From positions 1-6,506 of the forward strand of contig DATDRS010000116.1 of NCBI GenBank assembly GCA_035291605.1: a DNA stretch of 6,506 bases, in the 5' to 3' direction. The DNA comes from DATDRS01 sp035291605 (lineage in GTDB: Bacteria; Chloroflexota; Anaerolineae; Anaerolineales; UBA6663). The first letter of the stretch is position 1; each line of letters opens with the position of its first letter. The translations under genes were made by a program, and so were the position numbers. The notes under the pieces are model-generated. The model was not told the origin of the DNA and made no database searches. It worked only from the letters and a program-made list of their open reading frames with translations. Positions 1-6,137 of this stretch are shown here, one piece after another.

Positions 1-201
1 CTCGGCGGTAATGAGCCATAGGCGGTCTTCGACAAATTCATTGCGCCGCCACGTGAACTCGCCGCGCACCGCCAGCATGAAGCCGAGCAGCGGCACGGTC
101 ATGACGAACAGCCACGCCAGGGAGCCGAGGGCGCACCCCAGGCGCGACATGGGTTTGCTGGCAATGGAAGCGCGCTGCGAAGGCGGCTGAGGGGTGCTCA
201 T
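1..201 (-). CDS. N-terminal part of a small membrane protein (runs off the left edge)
   Basis: Only the first 67 codons are visible. The ATG is at 201-199 and the frame stays open to position 1. The N-terminus (MSTPQPPSQRASIASKPMSR) is polar and basic. One strongly hydrophobic segment follows at about residues 21-45 (LGCALGSLAWLFVMTVPLLG and onward), and then a charged stretch ending in EFVEDRLWLITAE. This suggests an inside-out single-pass anchor with the rest outside the cell, or the first helix of a larger membrane protein. The gene starts 21 nt after the stop codon of the cyclase on the same strand, so it is probably co-transcribed with it. No Shine-Dalgarno sequence precedes the ATG; the purine run AGGAGG near 203-208 is on the wrong strand. 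A later Met at residue 18 is a possible alternative start. I do not recognise the family, and the function is unknown. Confidence 0.6.
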   Translation of the reverse strand, partial: MSTPQPPSQRASIASKPMSRLGCALGSLAWLFVMTVPLLGFMLAVRGEFTWRRNEFVEDRLWLITAE

Positions 202-222
202 GAAGGAGGAAACAAGGCCGCC

Positions 223-2613
223 TCACGCATACAGAGGCCGCACGCGCTGCTCGACAGGCGCGCCCTTCTCGCCGAGCACTTTGTAGATGTTCACCGGCAC
301 GGTTTTGCCCTTGACCAGCCGCGCCTCGCCGAATTCGAGGTCGAATTCCTGCTGGACTTTCTCGTAAGTCGCCTCGCCGATGAGCAAGGGCCACTGCAGA
401 TCCTTCGTCAGGTCCTGCAGGCGGGAGGCCAGGTTCACCCCGTCGCCCATAACGGTGTAGTTCACGCGCCGCCCGGAGCCGACCAGCCCCACAAACACCT
501 CGGCGGTGTTCAGCCCGATGCCCATCTCCAGCTTGAAGGGTTTGCCCTCGCCCTCCCACTTCTGGCGCAGGCGGTCGAGCTCCACGCGCATCTCAATCGA
601 GGCGCGCACCGCGCGCTGGGCGTGGTCGGCGTAAGGCACGGGCGCGCCGAAGAAAGCCATCACCAGGTCGCCCTCGTATTTGTCCACCGTGCCGCCGTGT
701 TTGTGGATCACGTCCGTCATCGCGCCGAGGTACTCGTTGAGCACGTCCACCAGTTGCTCCGGCGTCATCTTCTCGGACATGGTCGTGAAGCCGCGGATGT
801 CGGAGAACAGGATGGTCAGCTCGGCGCGCCGGCCGCGCATCGCGTCAATGCCCTGCTCGATCAATTGGCCGACCATCTCCGGCGAGATGAACATTTCGAA
901 GATGCCGCGCACCCGGCGCTTCTCCAGTTCCTCGCTCACGGCGCGCTCCAGGGTGGGCGTGACGAAGGCGATGAAGAGCGTGCTGAGCGGCGCGACGAGC
1001 GGGATTTCCGTCCGCAGGAGAATGAAGGCTGCCAGCCACACGATCACGCCCGCGATGAGCAAGCCTACCAGCGCCGCAATCGCCAGGTTGGTGCGCCGGA
1101 TGACGGTGAGGGCAAGCGCCAGCAGGCCAGAGACGATGATGCTGATGAGCATCGGGCCGCGCACGGGGATGGGGCACACCGCGCCCGCGCACACGCCGGA
1201 GCGGAGATGAAGGTAATCGCCGCTCAACACCGTGTCGAGCGCGCTGGCCATGATCTCCACCCCCGGCACGCCCGGCGGGTTCTGAGGGACAAACGGCGTC
1301 GCGTTAATGTCGTGCAGCGATTGCGTCGTCGCGCCGATGAAGACAATTTTGTCCTGGAACGTGGCGAGCGGCAGGTCGCCGTTCACCACTTGCAGCGCGG
1401 AGTAGGTGGGGATGGTCTCCGCCTGGCCGTGGAAATTGACGCGCAGCGCGCTGTAATTAAGCGGGACGCGTTGACTGCCCAGGGCGAACGCACTCGGGGT
1501 GGGCTGGTCGCTCAACGGCTGGCCGCGATAGAGCGCAGCCGCCACGATGGGCCAGGAGTAAAAGATCCGGTCGCTGGCCTTATCCCAGGCCTGAATGCTG
1601 TGAACCGTGCCATCGGCGTCCGCGCCGATGTTGGTGATGCCGAATCCGGCGGCGACCTCGCGCAGGCGGGGGACCGGCTGGCGCAGGGTCTCAATGCGGT
1701 TCCCGGCTTCGGTCGTGTGGGCAATCTCGCCGTTAAGGATCACGTTCCCGGCGGCTTTGAGGGAAGCGGCCAGCGCCTCGTCGCCAAACTGCACCACGAC
1801 GACCGCGCCGGGGTTCAGCGGATCGGCGGCCGGCTGGCCGTCGGCGTTCACGACCGCGAGCGGGTTCACCTGATACAGCCCTGCGATGCGGGTGGCGGTG
1901 TCTCCGGCCTGCACGATGTATTCCAACGCCGGCCCAACCGGGATCTGCAACAACTGGTCAGGCCGGATGTCGCACGGGTCGGTGAGGTTGTTGCGCTCCA
2001 TGAGCAGCGCCTTGTCCACCTGATAGCGCGCGGCCAGGTCGTCCAGGGTGTCGCGCACCACGGTGTGCTTTTGTGGCGGGTTGGTGGGGATAATCAATTC
2101 CTGCCCGCCGCACACGCGGCCGGTGTTGTCGAGGTTGTTGGCGGCGATGATGTCGGGGGCGCTCACCTCGTAACGTTCGGCGATGTCCGTCACTCCCTCG
2201 CCCAACACGGTGTAGGTAGCCGGCGCGCCGAGCGCGCCCGGCTCGAAGAGGAACACGTCGAACGCGATGACCTTCGCGCCTCCGGCCGCCAGCCGATCCA
2301 CCATCTGTGCGAAGTATGTGCGCGGCCACGGCCACTGCAGACGAGTGTTCCCAAAGGTGTTGTCGTCAATCGCGACAATGACGACCGGGCTGGCCGGCGG
2401 CCGGGGGCCGCGTCGTTGGAAGGCCCAGTTCACCGCGCTCAGTTCCATCCCGTCCAATAAACCAAAGATGCTCGCGCCGAGCAGCAGCATGACGACGACC
2501 GCCGCCAGCACCACGCTTTGGCGGCGCAGTGACAGCCGGTCCGCCTGGGCCTCCTGAGAAGGGCGCTCGTTTTTTTTCGCGCCGTCCGGGCGGCGGGGGA
2601 AATTAAGCTTCAT
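223..2613 (-). CDS. CHASE2 class III adenylate cyclase with three inserted LysM modules
   Basis: The protein has 796 residues and probably makes cAMP from ATP at the inner face of the membrane. Order: basic N-terminus; TM1 at 33-53; first part of CHASE2 at about 56-130 (VVIVAIDDNTF, AKVIAFDVFLFEP); three LysM-like modules at about 132-176, 182-226 and 231-276; second part of CHASE2 at about 277-470 (DEALAASLKAAGNVIL, FQDKIVFIGATT, GVEIMASALD); three TM helices at about 486-505, 509-531 and 537-552; cyclase domain at about 596-780. One helix before CHASE2 and three after is the usual CHASE2 topology and leaves the catalytic domain in the cytoplasm. Metal ligands are D605 (ILFSDIRGFT) and D649 (KYEGD), the substrate pair is K645 and T720, and N727 and R731 are the transition-state residues. 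The Lys/Thr pair indicates class IIIb. The start is supported by AGGAG 8 nt upstream. A guanylate cyclase is less likely because K645 is kept. Confidence 0.93.
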   Translation of the reverse strand: MKLNFPRRPDGAKKNERPSQEAQADRLSLRRQSVVLAAVVVMLLLGASIFGLLDGMELSAVNWAFQRRGPRPPASPVVIVAIDDNTFGNTRLQWPWPRTYFAQMVDRLAAGGAKVIAFDVFLFEPGALGAPATYTVLGEGVTDIAERYEVSAPDIIAANNLDNTGRVCGGQELIIPTNPPQKHTVVRDTLDDLAARYQVDKALLMERNNLTDPCDIRPDQLLQIPVGPALEYIVQAGDTATRIAGLYQVNPLAVVNADGQPAADPLNPGAVVVVQFGDEALAASLKAAGNVILNGEIAHTTEAGNRIETLRQPVPRLREVAAGFGITNIGADADGTVHSIQAWDKASDRIFYSWPIVAAALYRGQPLSDQPTPSAFALGSQRVPLNYSALRVNFHGQAETIPTYSALQVVNGDLPLATFQDKIVFIGATTQSLHDINATPFVPQNPPGVPGVEIMASALDTVLSGDYLHLRSGVCAGAVCPIPVRGPMLISIIVSGLLALALTVIRRTNLAIAALVGLLIAGVIVWLAAFILLRTEIPLVAPLSTLFIAFVTPTLERAVSEELEKRRVRGIFEMFISPEMVGQLIEQGIDAMRGRRAELTILFSDIRGFTTMSEKMTPEQLVDVLNEYLGAMTDVIHKHGGTVDKYEGDLVMAFFGAPVPYADHAQRAVRASIEMRVELDRLRQKWEGEGKPFKLEMGIGLNTAEVFVGLVGSGRRVNYTVMGDGVNLASRLQDLTKDLQWPLLIGEATYEKVQQEFDLEFGEARLVKGKTVPVNIYKVLGEKGAPVEQRVRPLYA
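1786..2220 (-). other. Triple LysM insertion inside the CHASE2 domain
   Basis: This segment encodes about residues 132-276 of the cyclase. Three successive units of about 45-50 residues each follow the LysM plan: Y/H-T-V, then an 'IAxxYxV' helix, then 'NNL', then a closing 'L.IP'. Unit 1 has YTVLGEGVTDIAERYEV, NNL and QELIIP. Unit 2 has HTVVRDTLDDLAARYQV, NNL and QLLQIP. Unit 3 has YIVQAGDTATRIAGLYQV and ends in a degenerate PGAVVVVQF. Only unit 3 keeps the classical GDT motif. Units 1 and 2 each carry one Cys (C168, C214) just before the closing strand. LysM domains bind GlcNAc-containing polymers such as peptidoglycan and chitin; binding here is inferred. Removing the segment would rejoin FDVFLFEP to DEALAASLKAAGNVIL, which is how an uninterrupted CHASE2 reads. 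Confidence 0.82.
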
Positions 2614-2621
2614 GCGCTGAT

Positions 2622-2626
2622 CTCCT
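2622..2626 (-). promoter_or_regulatory. Ribosome binding site of the cyclase gene
   Basis: AGGAG on the minus strand lies 8 nt before the ATG at 2613-2611. It is the only clear Shine-Dalgarno sequence among the four starts in this window, and it fixes the cyclase start. It also suggests the cyclase is translated from within a longer mRNA rather than leaderless. Confidence 0.7.
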
Positions 2627-2660
2627 AAGAGACTTTTTTGACGAAAAAGCCATGAGCCTT

Positions 2661-2687
2661 GCAGCGTAAATTGTCAATTTGCGCTGC
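2661..2687 (-). terminator. Hairpin between the FecR-LysM gene and the cyclase gene
   Basis: Arms GCAGCGTAAATT (2661-2672) and AATTTGCGCTGC (2676-2687) pair over 12 positions with one G-T wobble and a 3-nt loop. The hairpin begins 4 nt past the TAG stop of the upstream gene (2694-2692). In the minus direction a five-T run comes only 12 nt later (2648-2644), so it is not a classical intrinsic terminator. It may be a partial terminator or an mRNA-stabilising 3' stem that lowers cyclase expression relative to the lipoprotein. Confidence 0.5.
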
Positions 2688-2691
2688 ACAG

Positions 2692-4086
2692 CTAAGGCGC
2701 CGAGGCAGGTGGGCAATTCACATCCTGATATTCCCACGGGGCGGAAGCAGTCTGTCCATCGGCGGAGATCACGGTGACAACGCCTGTCCCGGTCACACAA
2801 TGTTGAAGCGTGACGTCGAAAGTCTCTCCGGGGGTGAACGTGTACGGCTCAATCCCCCCGCCGGCCTCCGCCCAGATGCGGACGATGTATTCACCCTGCT
2901 GGCCGTTGCAATTGGCGACGCACAAAAAGGCCAGCGAGAGGGTGAGCGGCGGCCCGGCCGTCGTCGCCGTCGCCGCCGGGGTATCGGTGGCGAACGGCAG
3001 GGCCGGGAATGGCGAGGCGAACTGCGGCTGGCACACCGGGCCGGGGAGGATGTCCTTCCACTGCACCGCCGGGATCTTCAGCACTTGCCCGGGGAACACC
3101 GTGAATGGGGTGGGGAGGCCGTTGGCCTGCGCGATGGCCGCCGGCAGCACGCCGTAGCCGCGCGCGATGCAAAACAGCGTCTCGCCGCCTGACACCAGGT
3201 GCCGGCCGATGATGGGCGCGGGCGGAATCGGGGTGAACGGGATCGGCGGGAGGGTGGGGGGGAGGACGAGCGGCGTCGGCGTGGGAGGGGACGCGGTGTG
3301 CGTCGGCTCCTGAGGCGCAAGCGTCGGCGCGGCGGTTGGCAACACGGTCGGCGTCGGCGACTGAGTCGCCACCACCGGCACGGTCGCGCTTCCCTGGACG
3401 ACCGCCTCCGTGGCGAGGTAGGCGAGTTGGGTGGCTTCCGGGATGCTGCTCCCCCACACGCCGTAGTCGGCGAAGGTCATGCGCTCCGGGGCCGTGTCAG
3501 CATGCTCCGCCTGACTCAGCTTGAAACCGATCGGGATGAACAGCGTCCCGAAACTGCACGTGCCCTGCAGGCAAGTCACAGCCACCGACTGTTTCCTGGC
3601 GTCGAACGCCACGCTCAAGTAGGCGCCCCGGGCCGAGGCGATCCCAAACGGCGTATCCACGTCTAGCGCGCCATCGCGCAGCAGCACCCAGACGCTGCCC
3701 TTCTCCAGCTTGATCGAGGTCAACAGGCTGTCGAGGTACGGGTTGAGGAAAGTGACGGTGAACAGCGTGTCCGGCCCCAGGCGGATCTTGCTGCCCTCGG
3801 TGAGCCGGACGAGCGCGCGGCCATCCACGCTCGTGCGGATCTGGCCGCCCACGCCGAGCAACTGCCCTTCGACGGCGGGCAGCCACGGGTTTGCGTCGTT
3901 GGACCGGGTTTCCACTTCCCCCTGAATATCGAGGACGCTGGCCGTGCGTTCGGCGGCGGCGGTCGCGGTGGCGAGGCTGAGGCCGCCGCCCTCCTGCGTG
4001 GCGAGTTGAATCAGGGTGCGCTGGCACGCCGCCGCGAACAGAGCCAGCAGGCCGATGAGGCACAGGCGAAGAGTCAGAGGGCGCAT
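2692..4086 (-). CDS. FecR-domain lipoprotein with one LysM module
   Basis: The protein has 464 residues from the ATG at 4086. An upstream in-frame ATG at 4158 would put 24 extra residues before the signal peptide and overlap the predicted promoter, so I prefer 4086. Residues 1-21 (MRPLTLRLCLIGLLALFAAAC) look like a lipoprotein signal with C21 as the lipidated Cys. A FecR-type domain follows at about 48-178 (GQIRTSVDGRALVRLTEGSK, then LEKGSVWVLL, then VDTPFGIASARGAYLSVAFD). A Pro/Thr-rich linker covers about 238-292, a LysM module 295-339 (ETLFCIARGYGVLPAAIAQA, then FPGQVLKIP), a second linker runs to about 380, and a Cys-containing beta-rich C-terminal domain covers about 381-458. The protein should sit on the outer face of the membrane and reach into the cell wall. 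FecR domains are known from surface signalling to sigma factors, but no sigma factor is visible here. The downstream cyclase, also with LysM modules, is the likely partner. The exact role is unknown. Confidence 0.88.
   Translation of the reverse strand: MRPLTLRLCLIGLLALFAAACQRTLIQLATQEGGGLSLATATAAAERTASVLDIQGEVETRSNDANPWLPAVEGQLLGVGGQIRTSVDGRALVRLTEGSKIRLGPDTLFTVTFLNPYLDSLLTSIKLEKGSVWVLLRDGALDVDTPFGIASARGAYLSVAFDARKQSVAVTCLQGTCSFGTLFIPIGFKLSQAEHADTAPERMTFADYGVWGSSIPEATQLAYLATEAVVQGSATVPVVATQSPTPTVLPTAAPTLAPQEPTHTASPPTPTPLVLPPTLPPIPFTPIPPAPIIGRHLVSGGETLFCIARGYGVLPAAIAQANGLPTPFTVFPGQVLKIPAVQWKDILPGPVCQPQFASPFPALPFATDTPAATATTAGPPLTLSLAFLCVANCNGQQGEYIVRIWAEAGGGIEPYTFTPGETFDVTLQHCVTGTGVVTVISADGQTASAPWEYQDVNCPPASAP
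3070..3204 (-). other. LysM module of the FecR lipoprotein, with flanking Cys pair
   Basis: This encodes residues 295-339 of the lipoprotein. It begins RHLVSGGETLFCIARGYGV and ends VFPGQVLKIP, a well-formed LysM. C306 lies in the first helix and C352 lies 13 residues past the module (PGPVCQPQF). These two could form a disulfide that clamps the small fold; this is inferred from position only. The module is separated from the FecR domain by about 115 residues, including a Pro/Thr-rich stretch of roughly 55 (TPLVLPPTLPPIPFTPIPPA is its last part) that probably acts as an extended spacer. Confidence 0.8.
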
Positions 4087-4126
4087 AGATGGTTGGAGCG
4101 GCTGCGAAGAACCCAGGGTTGGTGGG

Positions 4127-4155
4127 AGTGTAACACGAAACTGGAGGCCGACCAA
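4127..4155 (-). promoter_or_regulatory. Candidate promoter of the FecR-LysM / cyclase genes
   Basis: On the minus strand an extended -10 element, TG-T-TACACT (4135-4127), sits 17 bp from a weak -35-like TTGGTC (4155-4150). Transcription would begin near 4120, giving a leader of about 34 nt before the ATG at 4086. No Shine-Dalgarno sequence is visible in that leader. The call rests on consensus matching alone. Confidence 0.35.
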
Positions 4156-4248
4156 CAAAACTAACCGGATGATTACCAGGATAGCCGAAGTGTACTATGA
4201 AAGCGAGGGCAGAAAAACCGCGCCGGGCGAGGAGGGCTGTCTGGATCA

Positions 4249-4257
4249 TGGTAGACT
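4249..4257 (+). promoter_or_regulatory. Candidate extended -10 for the glycosyltransferase-like gene, implying a leaderless mRNA
   Basis: TG-G-TAGACT (4249-4257) fits the TGnTAnnnT extended -10 form. Its right end is 7 nt before the A of the ATG at 4265, so a transcript from it would start at or within a base or two of the start codon. This agrees with the absence of a Shine-Dalgarno sequence upstream. There is no convincing -35. A second -10-like string, TGTACTAT at 4191-4198, is a weaker alternative. Confidence 0.3.
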
Positions 4258-4264
4258 TCCGAAG

Positions 4265-6046
4265 ATGACGGACGAAGCAAGCGCAAAACGCGGGCGGAAG
4301 ACGGACCGGCTCACGCCGATAGCCCTCGGACTGACGGCCGGGGTGTATCTGTGGCTGGCGTTCAGCTACCTGCCGGCCGGGACGTATTGGAGCCCGGACA
4401 ACGGCCTCAAACGTATTCAGGCGGAGAACATCCGCTTCACCCCGTGGCTTGACCTGTCCATTGACTATCCGGGGCAGTGGCTCGATCCCCGGTTCGAGTT
4501 TGCGCCGTTCGCGCCGCTCTTTTACTTCGTCTCGCAGGGACGCCTCTACTTCGTGCAGACGCCGACCATCGCCATCCTGGGGAAGCCGTTCATCTGGCTC
4601 ATGGGCGAGCAGGGCGAGCGCGTCGTCCCGGTGCTGGCTGGGTTGATCAGCCTGTCCCTGGTTGCCTCATTAATGCAGCGCCTGGGTTTTTGCCCTGCCT
4701 GGGCCGGCGTCCTGCTGGCCGGGTTTGCGACTCCACTGCTGGGCTACAGCCTCCTGTTCTGGGAGCACACCCTGGCGGTCGCGCTGGGCCTCGGCGCGGT
4801 TGGGTGCGTGTTCCGTGCGCCAGAATCTGCTTCTCTGCGAAACTTCTTCTTTGCCGGAACACTGGCCGGCCTCGCCGCAGGCATACGCAAAGATATGCTG
4901 CTCTTTGCACTCGTCCTCGGAGTGATGCTCGGGTTGAGCCTGGTCGAGGGCTTTACCACCCCGGCTGGCCCGGCGGACGCCCGGAATTTTCAGACGGAGC
5001 AGCGACGTTGGGCATGGCAGGGCCTATCCTGGCTGGGCGGCGCTTTTGTCGCCGTGTTCATGCTCTACGCCCTCAACCGTCCACAGGCCGGGCGCGTCTT
5101 GCCGCCGGAAATAGCCCTCGCCGCCGATGATGCGCCTCAGTCTTACATCGCCGTCCACGGCTGGGAGAGCTTCGCCGACTTTATCTTTGCGCCCGGTCAT
5201 GGTCTGGCTGGGGGCGCGCTCGTAGTCGCTTTAGGCGTATACTGGCTTGCCCGGCGCGTCTCACACGCCCCGGCGCAGGAGGCGATCCAGATTGCGGCGT
5301 TGGCGGTGATGGGCGCGGGCGTAGGGAGTTTCGTCCCCGGCTACTGGCGGAGCGGCGTGTTGCACGGCTTCTTGAGCGCCAGCCCGTGTCTGGCCCTGAG
5401 CCTGGCCGGTCCCGTGAGCGATAACCGCCGGGCAAAATGGCTGGCGCGCCTCACACTAAGTTTCCTCTTGGTCTACATGCTCGGCGTGGGGTTGCTCACG
5501 TCGCGTGGGCCGTTCCGAGGCGGGATCGAGTGGGGCGCACGTTACATGCTGATTGTCTTCCCGTTGAGCGCGCCGTTTGCGGTGAACGGGTTGCGGCACA
5601 TCTGGGGACGGGCGGCGCGCTCCTGGCTGGCGCGCGCGCATTTCCTCCTGGCGCTGGCGTTAGTCGGCCTGAGCGTCTTCATCCAGGCGCTGGGGATTGG
5701 CCTGATCCGCGACAGCGTCAAATTGCGCCAGGGGAGTCAGGCAGCGTTGTTAGGACTGCCGGAGAAAGTCATTGTGACCGATGTGGGTTGGATTGCCCTG
5801 AGGGTCCCGGAAGTGTATGCCGCGAAAACGCTCTTCATGCTGGCCTCGCCGTCGGACCTGCCCGTGTGGGTGGCGCTGGCGCAGGCTTCACAGGTGCGAG
5901 GGTTGGCCTTCGTCAGTCACACGCCTTTGGATGAAGCCGCGGCGGCTTCGCTGGCGCCCGACGGGGCGCGTGTATCCATTGTCGAAACGCGGCGCCTCGA
6001 CGCCGGCGTCTTCGTGACGCGCCTCGCCATTCTCCCCACGCCCTGA
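4265..6046 (+). CDS. Polytopic membrane protein, probable GT-C-fold glycosyltransferase
   Basis: The protein has 593 residues from the ATG at 4265. This start places a short basic tail (MTDEASAKRGRKTDRL) before the first helix; earlier in-frame ATGs (4016, 4168) only add an Arg-rich, non-membrane extension. About 11-13 hydrophobic segments are visible, from 17-35 to 457-479, with a soluble C-terminal domain at about 480-593. The first large outer loop holds YWSPDNGLKRIQAENI (41-56), where D45 lies in the place of the catalytic Asp of GT-C enzymes. WEHTLAVALGLGAV (166-179) and EWGARYMLIVFPLSAPFA (422-439) are also in the style of ArnT/PMT-like glycosyltransferases. Such enzymes transfer a sugar from a polyprenyl-phosphate donor to an acceptor outside the membrane. 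Donor and acceptor cannot be read from the sequence. It is transcribed away from the cyclase genes. It could also be a non-catalytic relative of this fold. Confidence 0.72.
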   Translation: MTDEASAKRGRKTDRLTPIALGLTAGVYLWLAFSYLPAGTYWSPDNGLKRIQAENIRFTPWLDLSIDYPGQWLDPRFEFAPFAPLFYFVSQGRLYFVQTPTIAILGKPFIWLMGEQGERVVPVLAGLISLSLVASLMQRLGFCPAWAGVLLAGFATPLLGYSLLFWEHTLAVALGLGAVGCVFRAPESASLRNFFFAGTLAGLAAGIRKDMLLFALVLGVMLGLSLVEGFTTPAGPADARNFQTEQRRWAWQGLSWLGGAFVAVFMLYALNRPQAGRVLPPEIALAADDAPQSYIAVHGWESFADFIFAPGHGLAGGALVVALGVYWLARRVSHAPAQEAIQIAALAVMGAGVGSFVPGYWRSGVLHGFLSASPCLALSLAGPVSDNRRAKWLARLTLSFLLVYMLGVGLLTSRGPFRGGIEWGARYMLIVFPLSAPFAVNGLRHIWGRAARSWLARAHFLLALALVGLSVFIQALGIGLIRDSVKLRQGSQAALLGLPEKVIVTDVGWIALRVPEVYAAKTLFMLASPSDLPVWVALAQASQVRGLAFVSHTPLDEAAAASLAPDGARVSIVETRRLDAGVFVTRLAILPTP

Positions 6047-6078
6047 AGTGCTGGATGCCCCACCAACTCGAAAAGCAA

Positions 6079-6105
6079 GCCGAGCGCTCTCCGAGAGCGC
6101 CCGGC
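6079..6105 (-). terminator. Hairpin terminator between convergent genes
   Basis: A perfect 7-bp core, GCGCTCT-CCG-AGAGCGC (6084-6100), is extended by four more pairs beyond one A-C mismatch, spanning 6079-6105. In the minus direction it is followed by TTGCTTTT, so it should mainly end the secreted-protein transcript, whose stop is at 6138. The plus-strand gene ends 32 nt before it at 6046 and may use the same stem, although no T-run follows on that side. Confidence 0.6.
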
Positions 6106-6137
6106 CTGCTCAGGCACGTGAGGCAGCCGCACGGGGC

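Larger units (their letters stand above)
4087..4264. other. Divergent intergenic region
   Basis: These 178 bp separate the two divergently transcribed units and are less GC-rich than the surrounding genes. They hold one candidate promoter for each direction. I see no obvious operator palindrome, riboswitch or small RNA gene here. The plus-strand reading frame stays open across the region, but its translation (rich in Arg and charged residues) does not look like part of the downstream membrane protein. Confidence 0.6.

Noticed and set aside
203..208. AGGAGG near the start of the left-edge gene
   Set aside because: It is on the plus strand, while the gene is on the minus strand, so it cannot act as its ribosome binding site.
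622..2460. A 612-codon open frame on the plus strand opposite the cyclase gene
   Set aside because: Its translation is Arg/His/Val/Asp-rich with no recognisable domain. Long antisense frames are expected opposite GC-rich genes, and the minus-strand frame has clear CHASE2, LysM and cyclase motifs.
3199..3666. Open frame on the plus strand opposite the Pro/Thr linker
   Set aside because: The Arg/Gly-rich translation is the complement of Pro/Thr codons. It has no domain or credible start signal.
4087..4158. Alternative lipoprotein start at 4158 (24 extra residues)
   Set aside because: It would bury the signal peptide and lipobox inside the protein and run through the predicted promoter. The 4086 start gives a typical short basic signal peptide.
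4016..4264. Upstream extension of the glycosyltransferase-like gene to ATGs at 4016 or 4168
   Set aside because: The added residues are Arg-rich and unlike a membrane-protein N-terminus. The longer form would overlap the lipoprotein start and its promoter.
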